Below, in pieces: positions 26,089 through 36,951 of a stretch of DNA of 64,000 bases. Under the pieces are notes generated by a model that did not search any database, was not told where the DNA came from, and was given only the letters and a program-made list of their open reading frames with translations. The position numbers and the translations under genes were made by a program. How positions within the stretch are numbered: the first letter of the stretch is position 1; each line of letters begins with the position of its first letter. The stretch spans positions 2,510,406 through 2,574,405 of the forward strand of contig VCAZ01000042.1 in NCBI GenBank assembly GCA_005784505.1, in the 5' to 3' direction. Source of the DNA: Bagarius yarrelli (Eukaryota > Chordata > Actinopteri > Siluriformes > Sisoridae).

Positions 26089-26480
26089 GGGCTGGTGCCC
26101 GCGTTTACACTGGCGGGGTGCAGAACCTTTCCACACTTTCTCCTCATATATATTTTTTTCTCGCTCTACTTTCTAGTTATTGTTGGATTTTGCTGCTGGT
26201 CCTGATGCTGAGGAGAGCGCTGGTCTCTTCTGTCCATCACTAATAAAATGACAGATTTAATTCTACGTGTTTATTTATCTGGCATTCTTGCATCAGCTTC
26301 CAAAAATGGAGTCTCTTAAAATGCCCTCTGTTGTGGAAGCTTCCCGCTGATGTCATTAGTTCTCAAGACTAGGCCGATTCGGAGCCGGGGTATCTGGGGA
26401 ACTCAACAGGACTTTTTTCCAGTGGAAAAGCACAGCCCGGTTCCTGATTGGTCTCTGGCTCTGGTGGAAAAGCTGTATAA
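26089..26480. repeat. MITE with inverted 'CTTTTCCACCAG' ends
   Basis: Left end CACTTTTCCACCAGGGCTGG and right end 'ctctggtggaaaagctg' are inverted repeats. The internal part ('gctgaggagagcgctggtc', 'ctggcattcttgcatcag') recurs at 29590-29780 and, shorter, at 31130-31225, showing it is a dispersed element. No transposase is present. Confidence 0.7.
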
Positions 26481-26639
26481 GATAAATGAGATAAACAGAT
26501 TCCTGTTTTTGATTGACACGAGAGGAATCTGATGAACGTTTGCTGTTGTGGATCGACCACTTTAGGGTTCTGCTAACATTATAAATCTTAGCACGCATTT
26601 TAAGAACGTTTCGTTTAAATATTTATATATTTCTTTATT

Positions 26640-27060
26640 TGAAAAGCTCTTTATGCATCGTGATGATGCGTCATGCGGTATTCCTAATAAAGTGGTCACC
26701 GGAGAGCAACTGATTGCGTGTGTGTATTGGAAACACTCTTTGTTTCAGCGCACATGCATATTCATCGATTGGTGCGCATGCATTGAACACACCGCTAATT
26801 GCATTGGCGCTTGTTGTCCGGTGCGACCCTGCTGCTTTCTGACATTCTGCAAGTCGGAACCCCGCTCCTGCTTCCTTTCTCCGACGCCGTGGGGTTTTCA
26901 CTCAGGGTCGCATTGTCTCGACATGTGCGTGTGACGCACGCGCTTTCACCGCTACTTCCACCCACAGCTGGCGATCGCGCGGTCCCGCCAATCGCCTATC
27001 AACGGGACGCTTTTTTTTAAAATCTCAGTTCATTAGCGGACGGACGGATCGAAGACCTTT
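26640..27060. other. CpG-rich block upstream of HTATIP2
   Basis: About 400 bp with far more CpG than the surrounding DNA, including GCGATCGCGCGG near 26960. It could be a promoter of an unannotated transcript or a regulatory island 2 kb upstream of HTATIP2. The start ('tattcctaataaagtggtcacc') resembles a fish repeat, so part may be transposon-derived. No splice-supported exon seen. Confidence 0.3.
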
Positions 27061-27355
27061 TTTTTCCTAAACGTGGTGGTGGCAAAAAAAAGAAACTTTT
27101 TCCAGTAAAGTTTTTAAAAATCAGCAGGGAGAGGATTTGTGGGTGTGTGTGTATCTCGTTGAATGAAAACGTTTGACCTCTCCTCCAGCATGACCACCAC
27201 CACAACACCACAGTGACGTATAGATCCACCCCGGGGGGGAAGTAATAACTTTTGGTGGCTGGATGTTCTTTTGACGTTGAGTTTAAGGAATTGAGTGGAC
27301 ACCAGAGATAATGGACATGTCTACCAATCTGGATATTACATTAATGTACTTATTT

Positions 27356-27717
27356 ACAATAATAATAATAATAATAATAACAACAACAACAACAACAACA
27401 ATAATAATAATAACAACAACAACAACAATAATAATAATTATAACAACAACAACAAAATAATAATAACAAACAACATAATAACAACAACAACAATAATAAT
27501 AATAACAATAATACAATAATAATAATAATAATAAAACAACAACAATAACAACAACAACAATAATAATAATAATAATAATAACAATAATAATAATAATAAC
27601 AACAACAACAATAATAATAATAATAAAACAACAACAATAATAATAATAATAACAACAACAATAATAATATAATAAAACAACAATAATAACAACAACAAGA
27701 ACAATAATAATAATAAT

Positions 27718-27751
<34 letters not shown>

Positions 27752-27767
27752 TAATAATAATAATAGA
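27356..27767. repeat. (AAT)n/(AAC)n trinucleotide microsatellite
   Basis: About 410 bp of alternating AAT and AAC blocks. Frames through it give poly-Asn or poly-Val/Ile/Tyr/Cys and are artefacts. Confidence 0.97.
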
Positions 27768-27789
27768 ACAATATCATTTATCTAATTTA

Positions 27790-27850
27790 TCCAACTGAGC
27801 GGATGAGAATTGGGGGACCGCGCTCAGGGGCCCAGCAGTGGTAGCTTGAT
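27790..27850 (-). repeat. SINE family 1 scrap
   Basis: 'gctcaggggcccagcagtgg' beside the trinucleotide array. The array probably grew from or next to a SINE. Confidence 0.5.
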
Positions 27851-28065
27851 GCTTCTAAACCCTGTTTAACATTTTTATATATAGTACACACATTTCCACA
27901 GTTGCTTAATTTACCTGCTAATGTTTTGAAAATGTTTTTTTTTTTTGTGAAGTGAAGGTTAGGGTTGATGTTAGCGAATTCAGGCGACACAGAAAGAGAC
28001 TTGGTGTCACATCTAAACAGACTTGTTTAAACAGAATTTTAATAAAAAATAGGCATAATGATGAA

Positions 28066-28190
28066 ATTCATTCATTCATTTTCTATACCCGCTTATTCCC
28101 TAATTCAGGGTCATGGGGGTCTGCTGGAGTCTATCCCAGCCGTCTCTGAAAGGGTGGAAAGGGGTAGGACAGGTACACCCTGGAGAGGTT
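28066..28190 (-). repeat. 3' part of a V-SINE-like repeat
   Basis: 'ctggagtctatcccagccg', 'tctctgaaagggtgg' and 'accctgg' match, inverted, the tail of the fuller copy at 39028-39342. Confidence 0.65.
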
Positions 28191-29000
28191 GATGATAAAA
28201 ATTAATATTTGTAATTTTTTATTATCTATTTTAAATGTGGTTTTGTGAGTTTAGCCCTTTTTGCTTTTTCAACCATTTATTTTTACTTTATTAAAATATG
28301 ATAATTCCTATATTTCCCATTTATTCACATTATTGCTAATTTTTTTTTTTTTTATTTTTTTTTTTTTTTACTTATGTTAGTTTCATTTTACCCTATATGC
28401 CCATTCCAGAGGTGAAAAAACAAACAAACTACACCCCTCTCCCATTCTATTACTTCATTCTATGATACATTGTAATACCTGTTTGGTGATGCAAATAAAA
28501 TTAGAGTTGTTTTTGAATCAATTATTTAGTTTAATTGAATTTATATTTGATCACAATAAAAGGGTAAATTAAATAATACCTAAACATTTTAGGCCCCAAA
28601 TGTAAGACGGTGGAGACAGAAGATTTTCGCTGTCCTGCTGGTTTATCAGTTCACGTTTATACCTGGAAGGAACTGATGATATCCAGTCCACCTTCTTTGA
28701 CATGTCTTTTAGGGGATAGAAGAAAAGCAAGACCCTAAACCCCCCTTGCTCCTGTCAAAATTTAAACAATTTATAGCAAGTACAACACAGACTGTACAAA
28801 TGACTAATAACTACTGCCATCTAATGGTTAAATTGTGTCAATGCAAGGTAAAAAAAGAAATCAGACAAGAAAATGTCGAATAACACGAATTATATTTTGT
28901 TCAGACCCATTAACAACTTGTTACATTAACTTTGGGTTATTTATTCATAATATTAAACATCTTAAACGTTTATTAGTTTAAAACAGATTTTAATAATGTT
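28191..29000. other. AT-rich noncoding DNA upstream of HTATIP2
   Basis: Long T runs near 28340-28370; nothing else recognised until the promoter. Confidence 0.4.
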
Positions 29001-29018
29001 GTGAGCGAAGACGTTGGT

Positions 29019-29056
29019 CTGCGCATGCGCTTATCTCCTGCAACGCGGAAGTGGGT
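29019..29056 (+). promoter_or_regulatory. HTATIP2: HTATIP2 proximal promoter: NRF1-like and ETS-like sites
   Basis: TGCGCATGCGC at 29020-29030 is a near-perfect NRF1 palindrome and GCGGAAGT at 29045-29052 fits an ETS core. Both lie 35-75 bp before the first start codon, as in TATA-less housekeeping promoters. No TATA box is seen. Site function is inferred from motif match only. Confidence 0.55.
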
Positions 29057-29092
29057 TCTTCGGTTCTCCAGGTTGATTCTAGAGCGCTGGTT

Positions 29093-29199
29093 ATGTCGCT
29101 TGTAGAGGGCGGATTCAGTGTTCTAGTGCTTTTGGTCGCAGTGATCGCAGCAGTTTTACTTTATATGGAGAATTCAACGGAATCTGTGGCCTATAAAGG
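29093..29199 (+). CDS. HTATIP2: HTATIP2 exon 1 (alternative N-terminus with membrane anchor)
   Basis: The ATG at 29093 opens 35 codons plus two bases, ending GG at a GTAAAA donor. Residues 10-24 (VLVLLVAVIAAVLLY) form an uninterrupted hydrophobic segment flanked by acidic residues. The two leftover bases plus the G at 30598 make a glycine codon directly before the canonical Met, so the extension is in frame. In mammals a longer HTATIP2 isoform with an alanine/leucine-rich N-terminus exists as I recall; the fish version supports that organisation. Confidence 0.8.
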
Positions 29200-30000
29200 G
29201 TAAAAAAAAATTTAATTCAATCAAACATTAAATTCTGCATGAATGGACGGCGATGTTTAATATAGTGTGTGTGTGTTTGATTAACTCCGTGGCTGCTGAA
29301 TATTTAGTAATAAATCAGGGTTTTTTTCCCATTACACATATCTAACACACACACACATTAACTTCATTCGTATGATTAACAACAGAATCACAGGAAAAAG
29401 GTTTTTTTTATTACATGTTTTCAGAACGTTTATGATGTAAGAATAACGTCATAAGAATCAGTGTTTGACATAAAAAAGTCACTAGTTATAGTTATTAGTT
29501 CCCTCTCACAAACAATAACTGATGTAATAATTGATGTCCATCATTATAAAAGTAACCAATTAGAGGTGAAAGTAACTAATGCTTGAAATTTTGCTGGTGG
29601 TCCTGATGCTGAGGAGAGCGCTGGTCCCTTCTGTCCATCACTAATAAAGTGACAGATTTAATTCTACTTGTTTATTTATCTGGCATTGTTGCGTCAGCTT
29701 CCAAAAAATGGAGTCTGTTAAACTGCCCTCTGTTGTGGAAGCTCTCCCGCTGATGTCATCGGTTCCCACTCAAGGGAGGTTTAGAGCCGGGACTTCCATC
29801 ACTCTAAATCCTGTAGTACGTCCCAATTTCATATAAATATATAAAATTATATGAAACAGGGTTTTATTAGGTAGTATGCAATTTTTGGATGGAGCCGTTG
29901 GTGTGTGTGTAGTGTAAATGTGCATGCTTGTGTGTGAACATCTGAACGTCTTTGCCTTTACCTGAGCCAATCATCAGTTATGTGATTATCTCCCGCCCCA

Positions 30001-30041
<41 letters not shown>

Positions 30042-33000
30042 AATCATCATCAGCTATGTTTCATCTCACCTCCACGTACACGAAAAAAAACTTTGCATGG
30101 GTAATGAATGACGAGTTCACTCTGATTAAACATCACGTCAGTGAGATCAGTTACAGTCACTGATCAGAACAATCCAAGAACATTTTCTCTCATCTAAGAC
30201 CGTCACGATTATTAAATAACCGCATGATCGCAATTATTTGGAATAACCGTGATCGTTGTATCCGACCGCAATTACTGCGCACTTTTATTATCTAAAAGGG
30301 GAAACTGTAGTAACTGCGACAGCCGACTTCCAACCAAGCTATGTGAAGCGGGGTGATTTTTTAGTCTGTAAGTTACAGACTTTAAAGGCCCAAAGTTAAA
30401 AACTCACCCTGACTTCTCTCATTAATTGTACATTAAAAACACCATAAAGGTGATAAAGTGCATTTTACTAGACTCACATATTGCTCCAAAACTTTTTCCC
30501 AGAATCTTCTTAAGCGTCTAGGCTCCATCAGTCGCTGGATTTTTTTTCTTCACACCAAACAAAATTCACCCTGTTTTTTTTTTTTTGGTATAAACAGGAT
30601 GGATGTGGCTGCACTGGAGGAAAACTTCAGGCAAAAGAATAGAAGCTGTTTTGTTCTTGGTGCTTCTGGAGAGACGGGAAAAGCGCTGGTGAAGGAGATT
30701 GTACAGCGCAATGTTTTCCACAGAGTTACGCTGATCGGGCGGCGGTTGCTAAGCTTCGAGGATAAAGCCTATGAAAATGTGGTAATCAGTCCCTTCTTTA
30801 CTTCCATGACTGTTATAGAGGAGCCAAATTAGATTATCACTTCTACAGACGGGTCACAGGTATGTGAGGTCATGTGATTGTCTTCTCAGATATTGACGAT
30901 CTTGTTCACAGCCCACACGGACTCAATGAGTGGTTAAACAAAGATAAAAAATAGTCTTACAGATACTTCCTACCGCATTTCCATTGAACCCGGCTCACAT
31001 TTGTACTGACAGAAAGTAGAACCTGCTAACTTTGGGCCGGAAATTTGCTTATGTCATCTTTTAAATCTCTCTATATTATTTTGTTGAACTGGTTAAACTC
31101 CGCGGTTGCCATTTTCTCCCATCTCCTCATATCACGCTTTTTTTCTGGTGCTACTTTCTAGTTATTCTTGGATTTTTCTGTCGGAGCCGAAGGTGAGGAA
31201 CTTGGTTGGTCTTTTCTGTCCATTACTAACAAACCTTTTAGCTGTTCCCTTCAGGAGCCACCACAGTGAATCATCTGCTTCCATCTGGTTTTATCCTCTG
31301 CATCCTCTTTACTCACACTCACTAACTTCAGGTCCTGATTTATCACATCAATATCCCTCCTTTTCATCTACTGCCTCCACCTGTCCAACATCCTCCTACC
31401 AGTATTTCCACTCTTCCTCTTCTGCACTTGTCCAAACCATCTCAATTTGTCCTCTCTGATTTTATCCTCAAAATGTGTAAAGTGATCCCTCTGATAAGTT
31501 TCTTCCTAATCCTGTCTAACCCCCTCGCTCCTAAAGAAAACCTCAACATCTTTAGCTCTGTCTCTTGTCTCCTACTTGGTGATACTGTCTCTAAACTATA
31601 TATTGACCGATATTAGATTTTTCTGATGCCGATAGCTGGGTCGGACTGTAGTTGTCTTTGAAAGAGGTGATTAAAGACTCGCTGTTTGCTCAAATACCTC
31701 CACTTTACATCAAAAAAACACTTTATCTATGCTGCTCCTTTCAACAGTTTCAGTGGGTTGTTACACTTTTGCACTTTTGTGCGCACTCTGGATAAGAGCG
31801 TCTGATAAATGCCGTAAATGTAACCGATTAATTAACCAAAAGTTTTAAAATAAATACCGGACAACTAACGTTGGCTAACAAATGCGAGCAGCTGTATGAG
31901 GGCAAATGGGAGCGCAGTGGTTAAGGTGTTGAACTGCTACCTGAAAGATTGTGGGTTCAATTCCTAGTACAACAAAGTTACAACAAACACTGGGCCCCTA
32001 AATAACCCCTAATTGCTCAGTTGTATAAATGAAATACTGTCAATGTAAATAGATGGTAACAATCATGACATGACTGCTCCACTGAAAGCTGCTGACTTGG
32101 AATGTTTATTAGTGCAAGATGGTAACATACACACAGGAAGTGGATCTGAGGTAGTTACTGAAATACACAAATGAAACAGTGTCTTTAAAAAGAATAAAAA
32201 ACACTAAAGTAAAATAACAACAGTAAAGAATTGTAACAACACTGCATTTCAAATCACTCTGATTTCACTCGTACCATGTAAAAAACAAAACAGCGTGTTC
32301 TCTCTGTTCAACGCACAGTATCGTTTGCCTAAAAACAAATGATTTTTGCCTCTAGGGACCGCTTTCACCATAGATACGTTGGCTTTGGCACTATATAATG
32401 ACACCTTACAGCCACCCAGAAACAGACGTTATCTGGTGGAGATTTTTACTGATAGTCGACAGTTCTGGGAATCACTTATTGGTGCCGATTAATTGGCAAA
32501 ACCGATAAATCGGTGGACCTCTAGCTCTTACCACCATCTTCTACACCTTTCTCTTGATTCTCGCTGATATTCTTCTTTCACACATCACTTTCACACGTCT
32601 CTCTGAAAGAATCGATGTTATAGTAATTGTGACTAATTAAGCCCACATTTACACCTCAGGTCTAGATGCCCAATTCCGATTTTGTTACTATATCCGCTTT
32701 TTTTGATGACCTACTTTAATCTTCTTCTAAAACTGTCCTGTATCCGATGTCTGCATTTACACTATACACGGAAACCAACCCAATGTAAACATACTGACAG
32801 AAAAAATGAATGAAGTTACTAATTATTTAGTATTTTGCATTTTTACAGACAAAACAGATTTTAAGTGAACAAAAATAATGAATAAACAAATACACAGTTG
32901 TATTAAGTTATATTTTGCTGTTTGTGTCCACCGTTGTTATTTAATAACGTTCGACTCACATTAACAGGTGAAAATCTGATTTGTCTGTTTACACCGCAGA

Positions 33001-33453
33001 CACTAACACACACATCCGATTCATTATTAACCACAAATGAATGAGGCCTGAATCTGATCTGAAAAATATCAGATTTTTTTCCCCTTCCTTAAACTGTCAT
33101 GAGTCGTATCCGATCTGTACCACATTGGAGAAAGAAAATCGGAATTGGGTCACATGATGCATGCAGTGTAAATGCAGCCTTAGTCTTTGTTCGAAACGCT
33201 TTTTATTTTCCCTGATTCCCTGAATAGACTAGTTTTGGACAAGACAAGATGTCCCCAGCAACCTCTGTAGTCCCGTATAGCTGCCAATGTTATCAGGTGA
33301 AAAGTCTGTTCTAAAAATGATATTAATTTAATTTAAGGTGCAAGAAGTGGTGGACTTTGAGAAGCTGGACAATTACGCCCAAGTGTTTCAGGGTCACGAT
33401 GTCGGGTATTGCTGCCTCGGAACAACTAAAGCCAAAGCAGGAACTGTGAGTAT

Positions 33454-33522
<69 letters not shown>

Positions 33523-34406
33523 TGAACCATCACTTCACACTAAATATTTCTGTATTTGTTTACTGAGGTTTTAAAGTAGCAATTAAAAAAAAAGTAGTTT
33601 CACCTGCATCGGATCCCATGCAACTTTTTGATCTTTGCTTTAAACTTTGGTAATGAGGCACATACAGTGTTGGGGGGCACTTACTTTTGGTCAGGTGGAG
33701 TGGTTGAATGTCAGGTGAGTCATAGAAAGAGACAAGTCAATGAAATAAAAGTACATTGAATTGTTTGTACGGTGTGTGTGTGTGTGTGTGTGTGTGTTAC
33801 AGGAGGGATTTATCCGTGTGGATCATGACTACGTATTAAAATCAGCTGAACTAGCCAAAGCTGGCGGTTGCACACACTTCCACCTGGAATCATCGAAAGG
33901 AGCTGACAAAACCAGCAGCTTCCTTTATCTCAAAACCAAGGTGTGAATTCCAAACACAATAACACACTGACACACACACACGGGTATCTGTTGGTTGTGT
34001 AGTTTTGTATAGTTGTGTGTTATCTGTGTGTTGATGTTGTGATGCAGGGTCAAGTGGAAGCTGATGTCGAGGAGCTGAACTTTGAGCGATATTCCGTCTA
34101 CAGACCAGCGTATGTTTCTCTCCTTGTGTGTGTGCGTGTGTGTGTGTGTATAAACACGCTGAAACCCTACTGGGATAAATTTTAGTGTCCTTTGATTTCA
34201 GAGTGCTGTTAGTGGACAGAGAGGAGAGCAGACCAGCCGAATGGGTGGCTCGCAAGTTTTTTGGCATGTTCTCCGCCATGTCCATCCCCATCACAGCCGT
34301 GGCTCAGGCCATGCTGATCAACACACTCATAGAGGGAGACCGGAAAACAGAGATCCTGGAAAACAAAAGCATTTACAACCTCGGCAAAATCGGGGGGAAA
34401 CCCTGA
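29093..34406 (+). CDS. HTATIP2: HTATIP2 (TIP30/CC3), oxidoreductase-like NAD(P)-binding protein, six coding exons
   Basis: Coding exons: 29093-29199, 30598-30781, 33338-33445, 33803-33940, 34048-34109 and 34202-34406. All introns are GT-AG and phases join without a stop, giving 267 residues (231 if translation starts at the second exon's ATG at 30599). The product is an atypical short-chain dehydrogenase/reductase. GASGETG at residues 57-63 is the Rossmann dinucleotide loop and YLKTK at 175-179 is the Tyr-x-x-x-Lys catalytic pair. Human TIP30 has been described as a metastasis suppressor that affects nuclear import, transcription and endosome behaviour. Exon 1 adds a hydrophobic segment (residues 10-24) that could anchor the long form in a membrane. 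Compared with human the loop after KFFG is several residues shorter. PRMT3 follows 4.2 kb downstream on the same strand. Confidence 0.96.
29200..30597 (+). other. HTATIP2 intron 1 contents
   Basis: Contains a copy of the 26.1-26.5 kb MITE interior at about 29590-29780 and (CA)n at about 30003-30040. No other gene seen. Confidence 0.6.
30598..30781 (+). CDS. HTATIP2: HTATIP2 exon 2: canonical start and cofactor-binding loop
   Basis: Acceptor AAACAG precedes GATGG. Residues 37-97 of the long form contain 'FVLGASGETGKAL' and 'VTLIGRR', the glycine-rich loop and the following strand and arginine typical of NADPH-preferring SDRs. Donor GTAATC. Confidence 0.95.
31235..31605 (-). mobile_element. 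RTE-like LINE 3' end in HTATIP2 intron 2
   Basis: On the minus strand this is the C-terminal part of the same LINE family seen at 34985-38270 and 57357-58845 (homologous to the segment from 'MYGLET' to the 3' end). It is frameshifted and 5'-truncated right at the point where the other copies carry the 36-bp repeat. The family name is tentative. Confidence 0.7.
31780..32050 (+). repeat. SINE family 1 copies in HTATIP2 intron 2
   Basis: A tail piece ('ctctggataagagcgtctga') at 31786-31825 is followed by a head-containing copy at 31908-32050 ('agtggttaaggtgttg', GGTTCAATTCC, 'actgggcccc'). Confidence 0.65.
32640..33182. mobile_element. Foldback non-autonomous DNA element in HTATIP2 intron 2
   Basis: Left end 'cccacatttacacctcagg...cccaattccgatt' and right end 'aatcggaattggg...gtgtaaatgcagcc' are inverted repeats of about 45 bp. 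A half copy lies at 18781-19050. No coding capacity. Confidence 0.7.
33338..33445 (+). CDS. HTATIP2: HTATIP2 exon 3
   Basis: 36 codons (residues 98-133), VVDFEKLDNY through GYCCLGTTKAKAGT, closely matching mammalian TIP30. Acceptor TTTAAG, donor GTGAGT. The intron that follows carries a (TTTA)n array. Confidence 0.95.
33448..33523. repeat. (TTTA)n microsatellite in HTATIP2 intron 3
   Basis: About 75 bp starting three bases into the intron, directly after the donor. Confidence 0.95.
33803..33940 (+). CDS. HTATIP2: HTATIP2 exon 4: catalytic region
   Basis: 46 codons (residues 134-179) with DYVLKSAELAKAGGC, the serine pair of ESSKGADK and the YLKTK motif. Acceptor TTACAG after a (TG)n run, donor GTGTGA. 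Confidence 0.95.
34048..34109 (+). CDS. HTATIP2: HTATIP2 exon 5
   Basis: 62 bases (residues 180-199 plus two bases) ending in ERYSVYRPA, the conserved strand before the substrate-side loop. Acceptor ATGCAG, donor GTATGT. Confidence 0.93.
34202..34406 (+). CDS. HTATIP2: HTATIP2 exon 6 (C-terminus and stop)
   Basis: Acceptor ATTTCAG. Residues 200-267 run from VLLVDREESRPAEW to LGKIGGKP, then TGA at 34404-34406. The segment between KFFG and AML is shorter than in human. Confidence 0.95.
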
Positions 34407-34632
34407 ACTGCGGAACATCAGAGTGATTTCGTTCCTTAAACCTTTAACCGCTTTACATAAAAGATATCAGTGATTTAAATGGGGGTTTTTTTCTAATGGT
34501 GAAAAATGGAATTCCTTCAGGTTGAAATATTTTAAAGGGAATGGTAAACAGACACTTTAATTTAAATTAAGAGATGATATTTAAAATACTGTAGCGGCAC
34601 TACTCTCTTTTTTTTTTTTTTATTTTATTTTA

Positions 34633-34664
34633 AATAAAACGTTAATATTGCCTTAATTAATAAA
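34633..34664 (+). terminator. HTATIP2: HTATIP2 polyadenylation signals
   Basis: AATAAA at 34633-34638 and again at 34659-34664, 230-260 bases after the stop codon, giving a short 3' UTR. Confidence 0.7.
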
Positions 34665-35339
34665 AGTATTCTGATGCTGTATTTACCGCCCTGCTTCCTT
34701 TGTGTTGGCTAAATTTCAAGTGAGTGTTGTGGCTTTGATTTCAGGCCAACCTGTGGAAATGTTTTACTCTCTTCATACTTTTCATCGTAATGTCAATCAT
34801 GATCATCATCATTCCCAAGCTCCAGGTCAGCAACAGTGTCTGTTTTATTCCTAGAGGTAAATATCACATTGATTTAGAATGTTTTTACCCGCAAACAGAC
34901 ATCTACCAAACCCATTTCACACTGTTACTACTAATAAAACAGATCTCTGTGGGCCCTTAGAATCATCATAACTTCCCTTCGTTCCAGCAGTGCCCCTGCC
35001 TCTAATTGAAGATACAGAAAGTCAGACTCAGACGTCCACCACAACTGCCCGTTCCTCTTTGGTCCTCCTCTTTACCTTCTGCCTGGTAGCTTCTTTTTTA
35101 ACATCCTCCTACCGATATATTCACTATCCCTCCTCTGTACATGTCCAAACCACCTCAATCTGGACTCTGTAACTTTCTCCCCAAAATATTTAACGTGAGT
35201 CGTCCCCCTGATGAACTCGTTCCTAATCCTGTTCAACCTCGTCACTCGCAAAGAAAACCTCAACATCTTCAGCTCTGCTACTTCCAGCTCTGTCACCTGT
35301 TTCCTGTTTCTAGCTGGTCTCACCACTGTCTCTAAACCA

Positions 35340-35946
35340 TACAGCATAGCTGTCTCACCACTGGCTCTAAACCATACATCATAGCTGGTCTCACCACTGT
35401 CTCTAAACCATACATCATAGCTGGTCTCACCACTGTCTCTAAACCATACATCATAGCTGGTCTCACCACTGTCTCTAAACCATACATCATAGCTGTCTCA
35501 CCACTGTCTCTAAACCATACATCATAGCTGTCTCACCACTGTCTCTAAACCATACATCATAGCTGGTCTCACCACTGTCTCTAAACCATACATCATAGCT
35601 GGTCTCACCACTGTCTCTAAACATACATCATAGCTGGTCTCACCACTTTCTCTAAACTAACATCATAGTGTCTCACCAACTAGTCTCTAAACCATACATC
35701 ATAGAGCTGGTCTCACCACTGTCTCTAAACCATACATCATAGCTGGTCTCATCACCACTGTCTCTGAAACCATACATCATAGCTGTCTCACCACTGTCTC
35801 TAAAACCATACATCATAGCTGTCTCAACCACTGTCCTCACCACTGTCTCTGAACCATACATCATAGCTGTCTCACCACTGTCTCTGAACCATACATCATA
35901 GCTGTCTCACCACTGTCTCTGAACCATACATCATAGCTGGTCTCAC
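35340..35946 (-). repeat. 36-bp LINE-derived minisatellite, left half
   Basis: Roughly 16-17 units. On the minus strand each unit encodes TVVRPAMMYGLE, a segment of the LINE reverse transcriptase. Many units here have lost two bases or carry other small indels, so the frame is broken more often than in the right half. Confidence 0.93.
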
Positions 35947-36237
35947 TGTTGAAAAATGCTTAAAAATTGTGCAGGAGATAGACCGAGTATGATAATGACT
36001 AATAAATAGCTAATTATAAAATATACATATTAGGAGTAGCACTAAAAAAAGAAGAAATAAGAGTGAGCTAAATATGATGTAGGAGAAGGAGAAAAAGGAA
36101 AAAGAACAGGATGGTGTGCTATCAAAAAGTTTTACCAAAATATAACTAATCATAGAAGTGTGTGTGCACAAATAAAGTAGTCTAGTTGTAATACAAAATC
36201 AGAAAAACACAGACACAGTGGTACAGAGTGGAACAGG

Positions 36238-36243
36238 TTTATT
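36238..36243 (-). terminator. Polyadenylation signal of the antisense LTR gene
   Basis: AATAAA on the minus strand, starting 16 bases past the last base of the stop codon at 36259. Confidence 0.5.
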
Positions 36244-36258
36244 GGAAAGCCCCATACG

Positions 36259-36862
36259 CTAATTAAGTGGAATAACATCAACCTCGTCGGCCGTGTGGCA
36301 GATAGGAGGAGAAGGGGGAATCAGACTGGATGGTGAATCGTCAGAGAAAAACAATGGTGATGGCCTTGGGGAGACTGGTGGTGGAGGTGAGGCCCAACAA
36401 ACCCGGTTGACCGGATTGGAGGGCCCAGCACTGTTAGTGAGATCCGGAGGGATCACACAGTCAGTTTGGGTTCCTACATCACAGGTTCGAGGAGAAAAAG
36501 TTACACGCACAGGTGAAGTTTCGTTGAGTGTATGTAGATGGAAGAGACGATCCAGAAAAACACTGATTTCCCCACTTAGACAGGCTAGCTGAGAACGCCA
36601 CATTGGTCTGATGTACTCTCTACGTTCAGTAGTTAAGCGGGCTAGAGATAAGAAAGGAAATTTAATTGGGTACCACTGGTCATGATTCTTTCAATATAAT
36701 AAACTCATAGAAAAATAGATAAGTAGTAGCTGTGTGTCAAAGTAACCTGAATCATTAAGAAGAATAATCTAAATAGGTGATTTTTTAACTTAAGCACTAA
36801 AAAATATATACATATATAACACTTACAAAAAAAGAGGAGTAAGAAAAATAGAACTTACGCAT
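36259..36862 (-). CDS. Antisense spliced gene inside the LTR-like element (function unknown)
   Basis: The minus-strand start codon is at 36862-36860 and the donor GTAAGT begins at 36858, so exon A contributes only ATG plus one base. The acceptor TCTCTAG sits after a pyrimidine tract, and exon B begins at 36641. The join is in frame and open to a stop at 36261-36259, predicting 128 residues. The C-terminal half is rich in Pro and Ser, the middle has several Cys, Thr and Val, and there is no signal peptide or membrane segment. I do not recognise a family. Retroviruses with LTR-encoded or antisense accessory proteins are known (for example MMTV Sag in sense, HTLV-1 HBZ in antisense), but no homology is claimed. 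A 99-codon frame also exists on the opposite strand, so expression data are needed to be sure. Confidence 0.45.
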
Positions 36863-36944
36863 TGCTGTGTAGAAAAATATTGCAGAAAGTCCACAAAGTG
36901 AAACAAGGCCTCGATTTGTGTAAGTGTGCAGAAGGTGAACAGGT

Positions 36945-36951
36945 TTATATA
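36945..36951 (-). promoter_or_regulatory. TATA box of the antisense LTR gene
   Basis: TATATAA on the minus strand, about 83 bases before the predicted start codon. Together with the sense TATA box at 37202 it makes the 250-bp interval between them look like a bidirectional promoter containing the duplicated 16-mer. Confidence 0.5.

Noticed and set aside
27283..27777. 164-codon frame rich in Val, Ile, Tyr and Cys
   Set aside because: Translation of the AAT/AAC microsatellite.
36293..36592. Sense-strand 99-codon frame in the LTR-like element
   Set aside because: It overlaps the antisense frame but has no nearby promoter, splice sites or polyadenylation signal in sense; kept only as an alternative.
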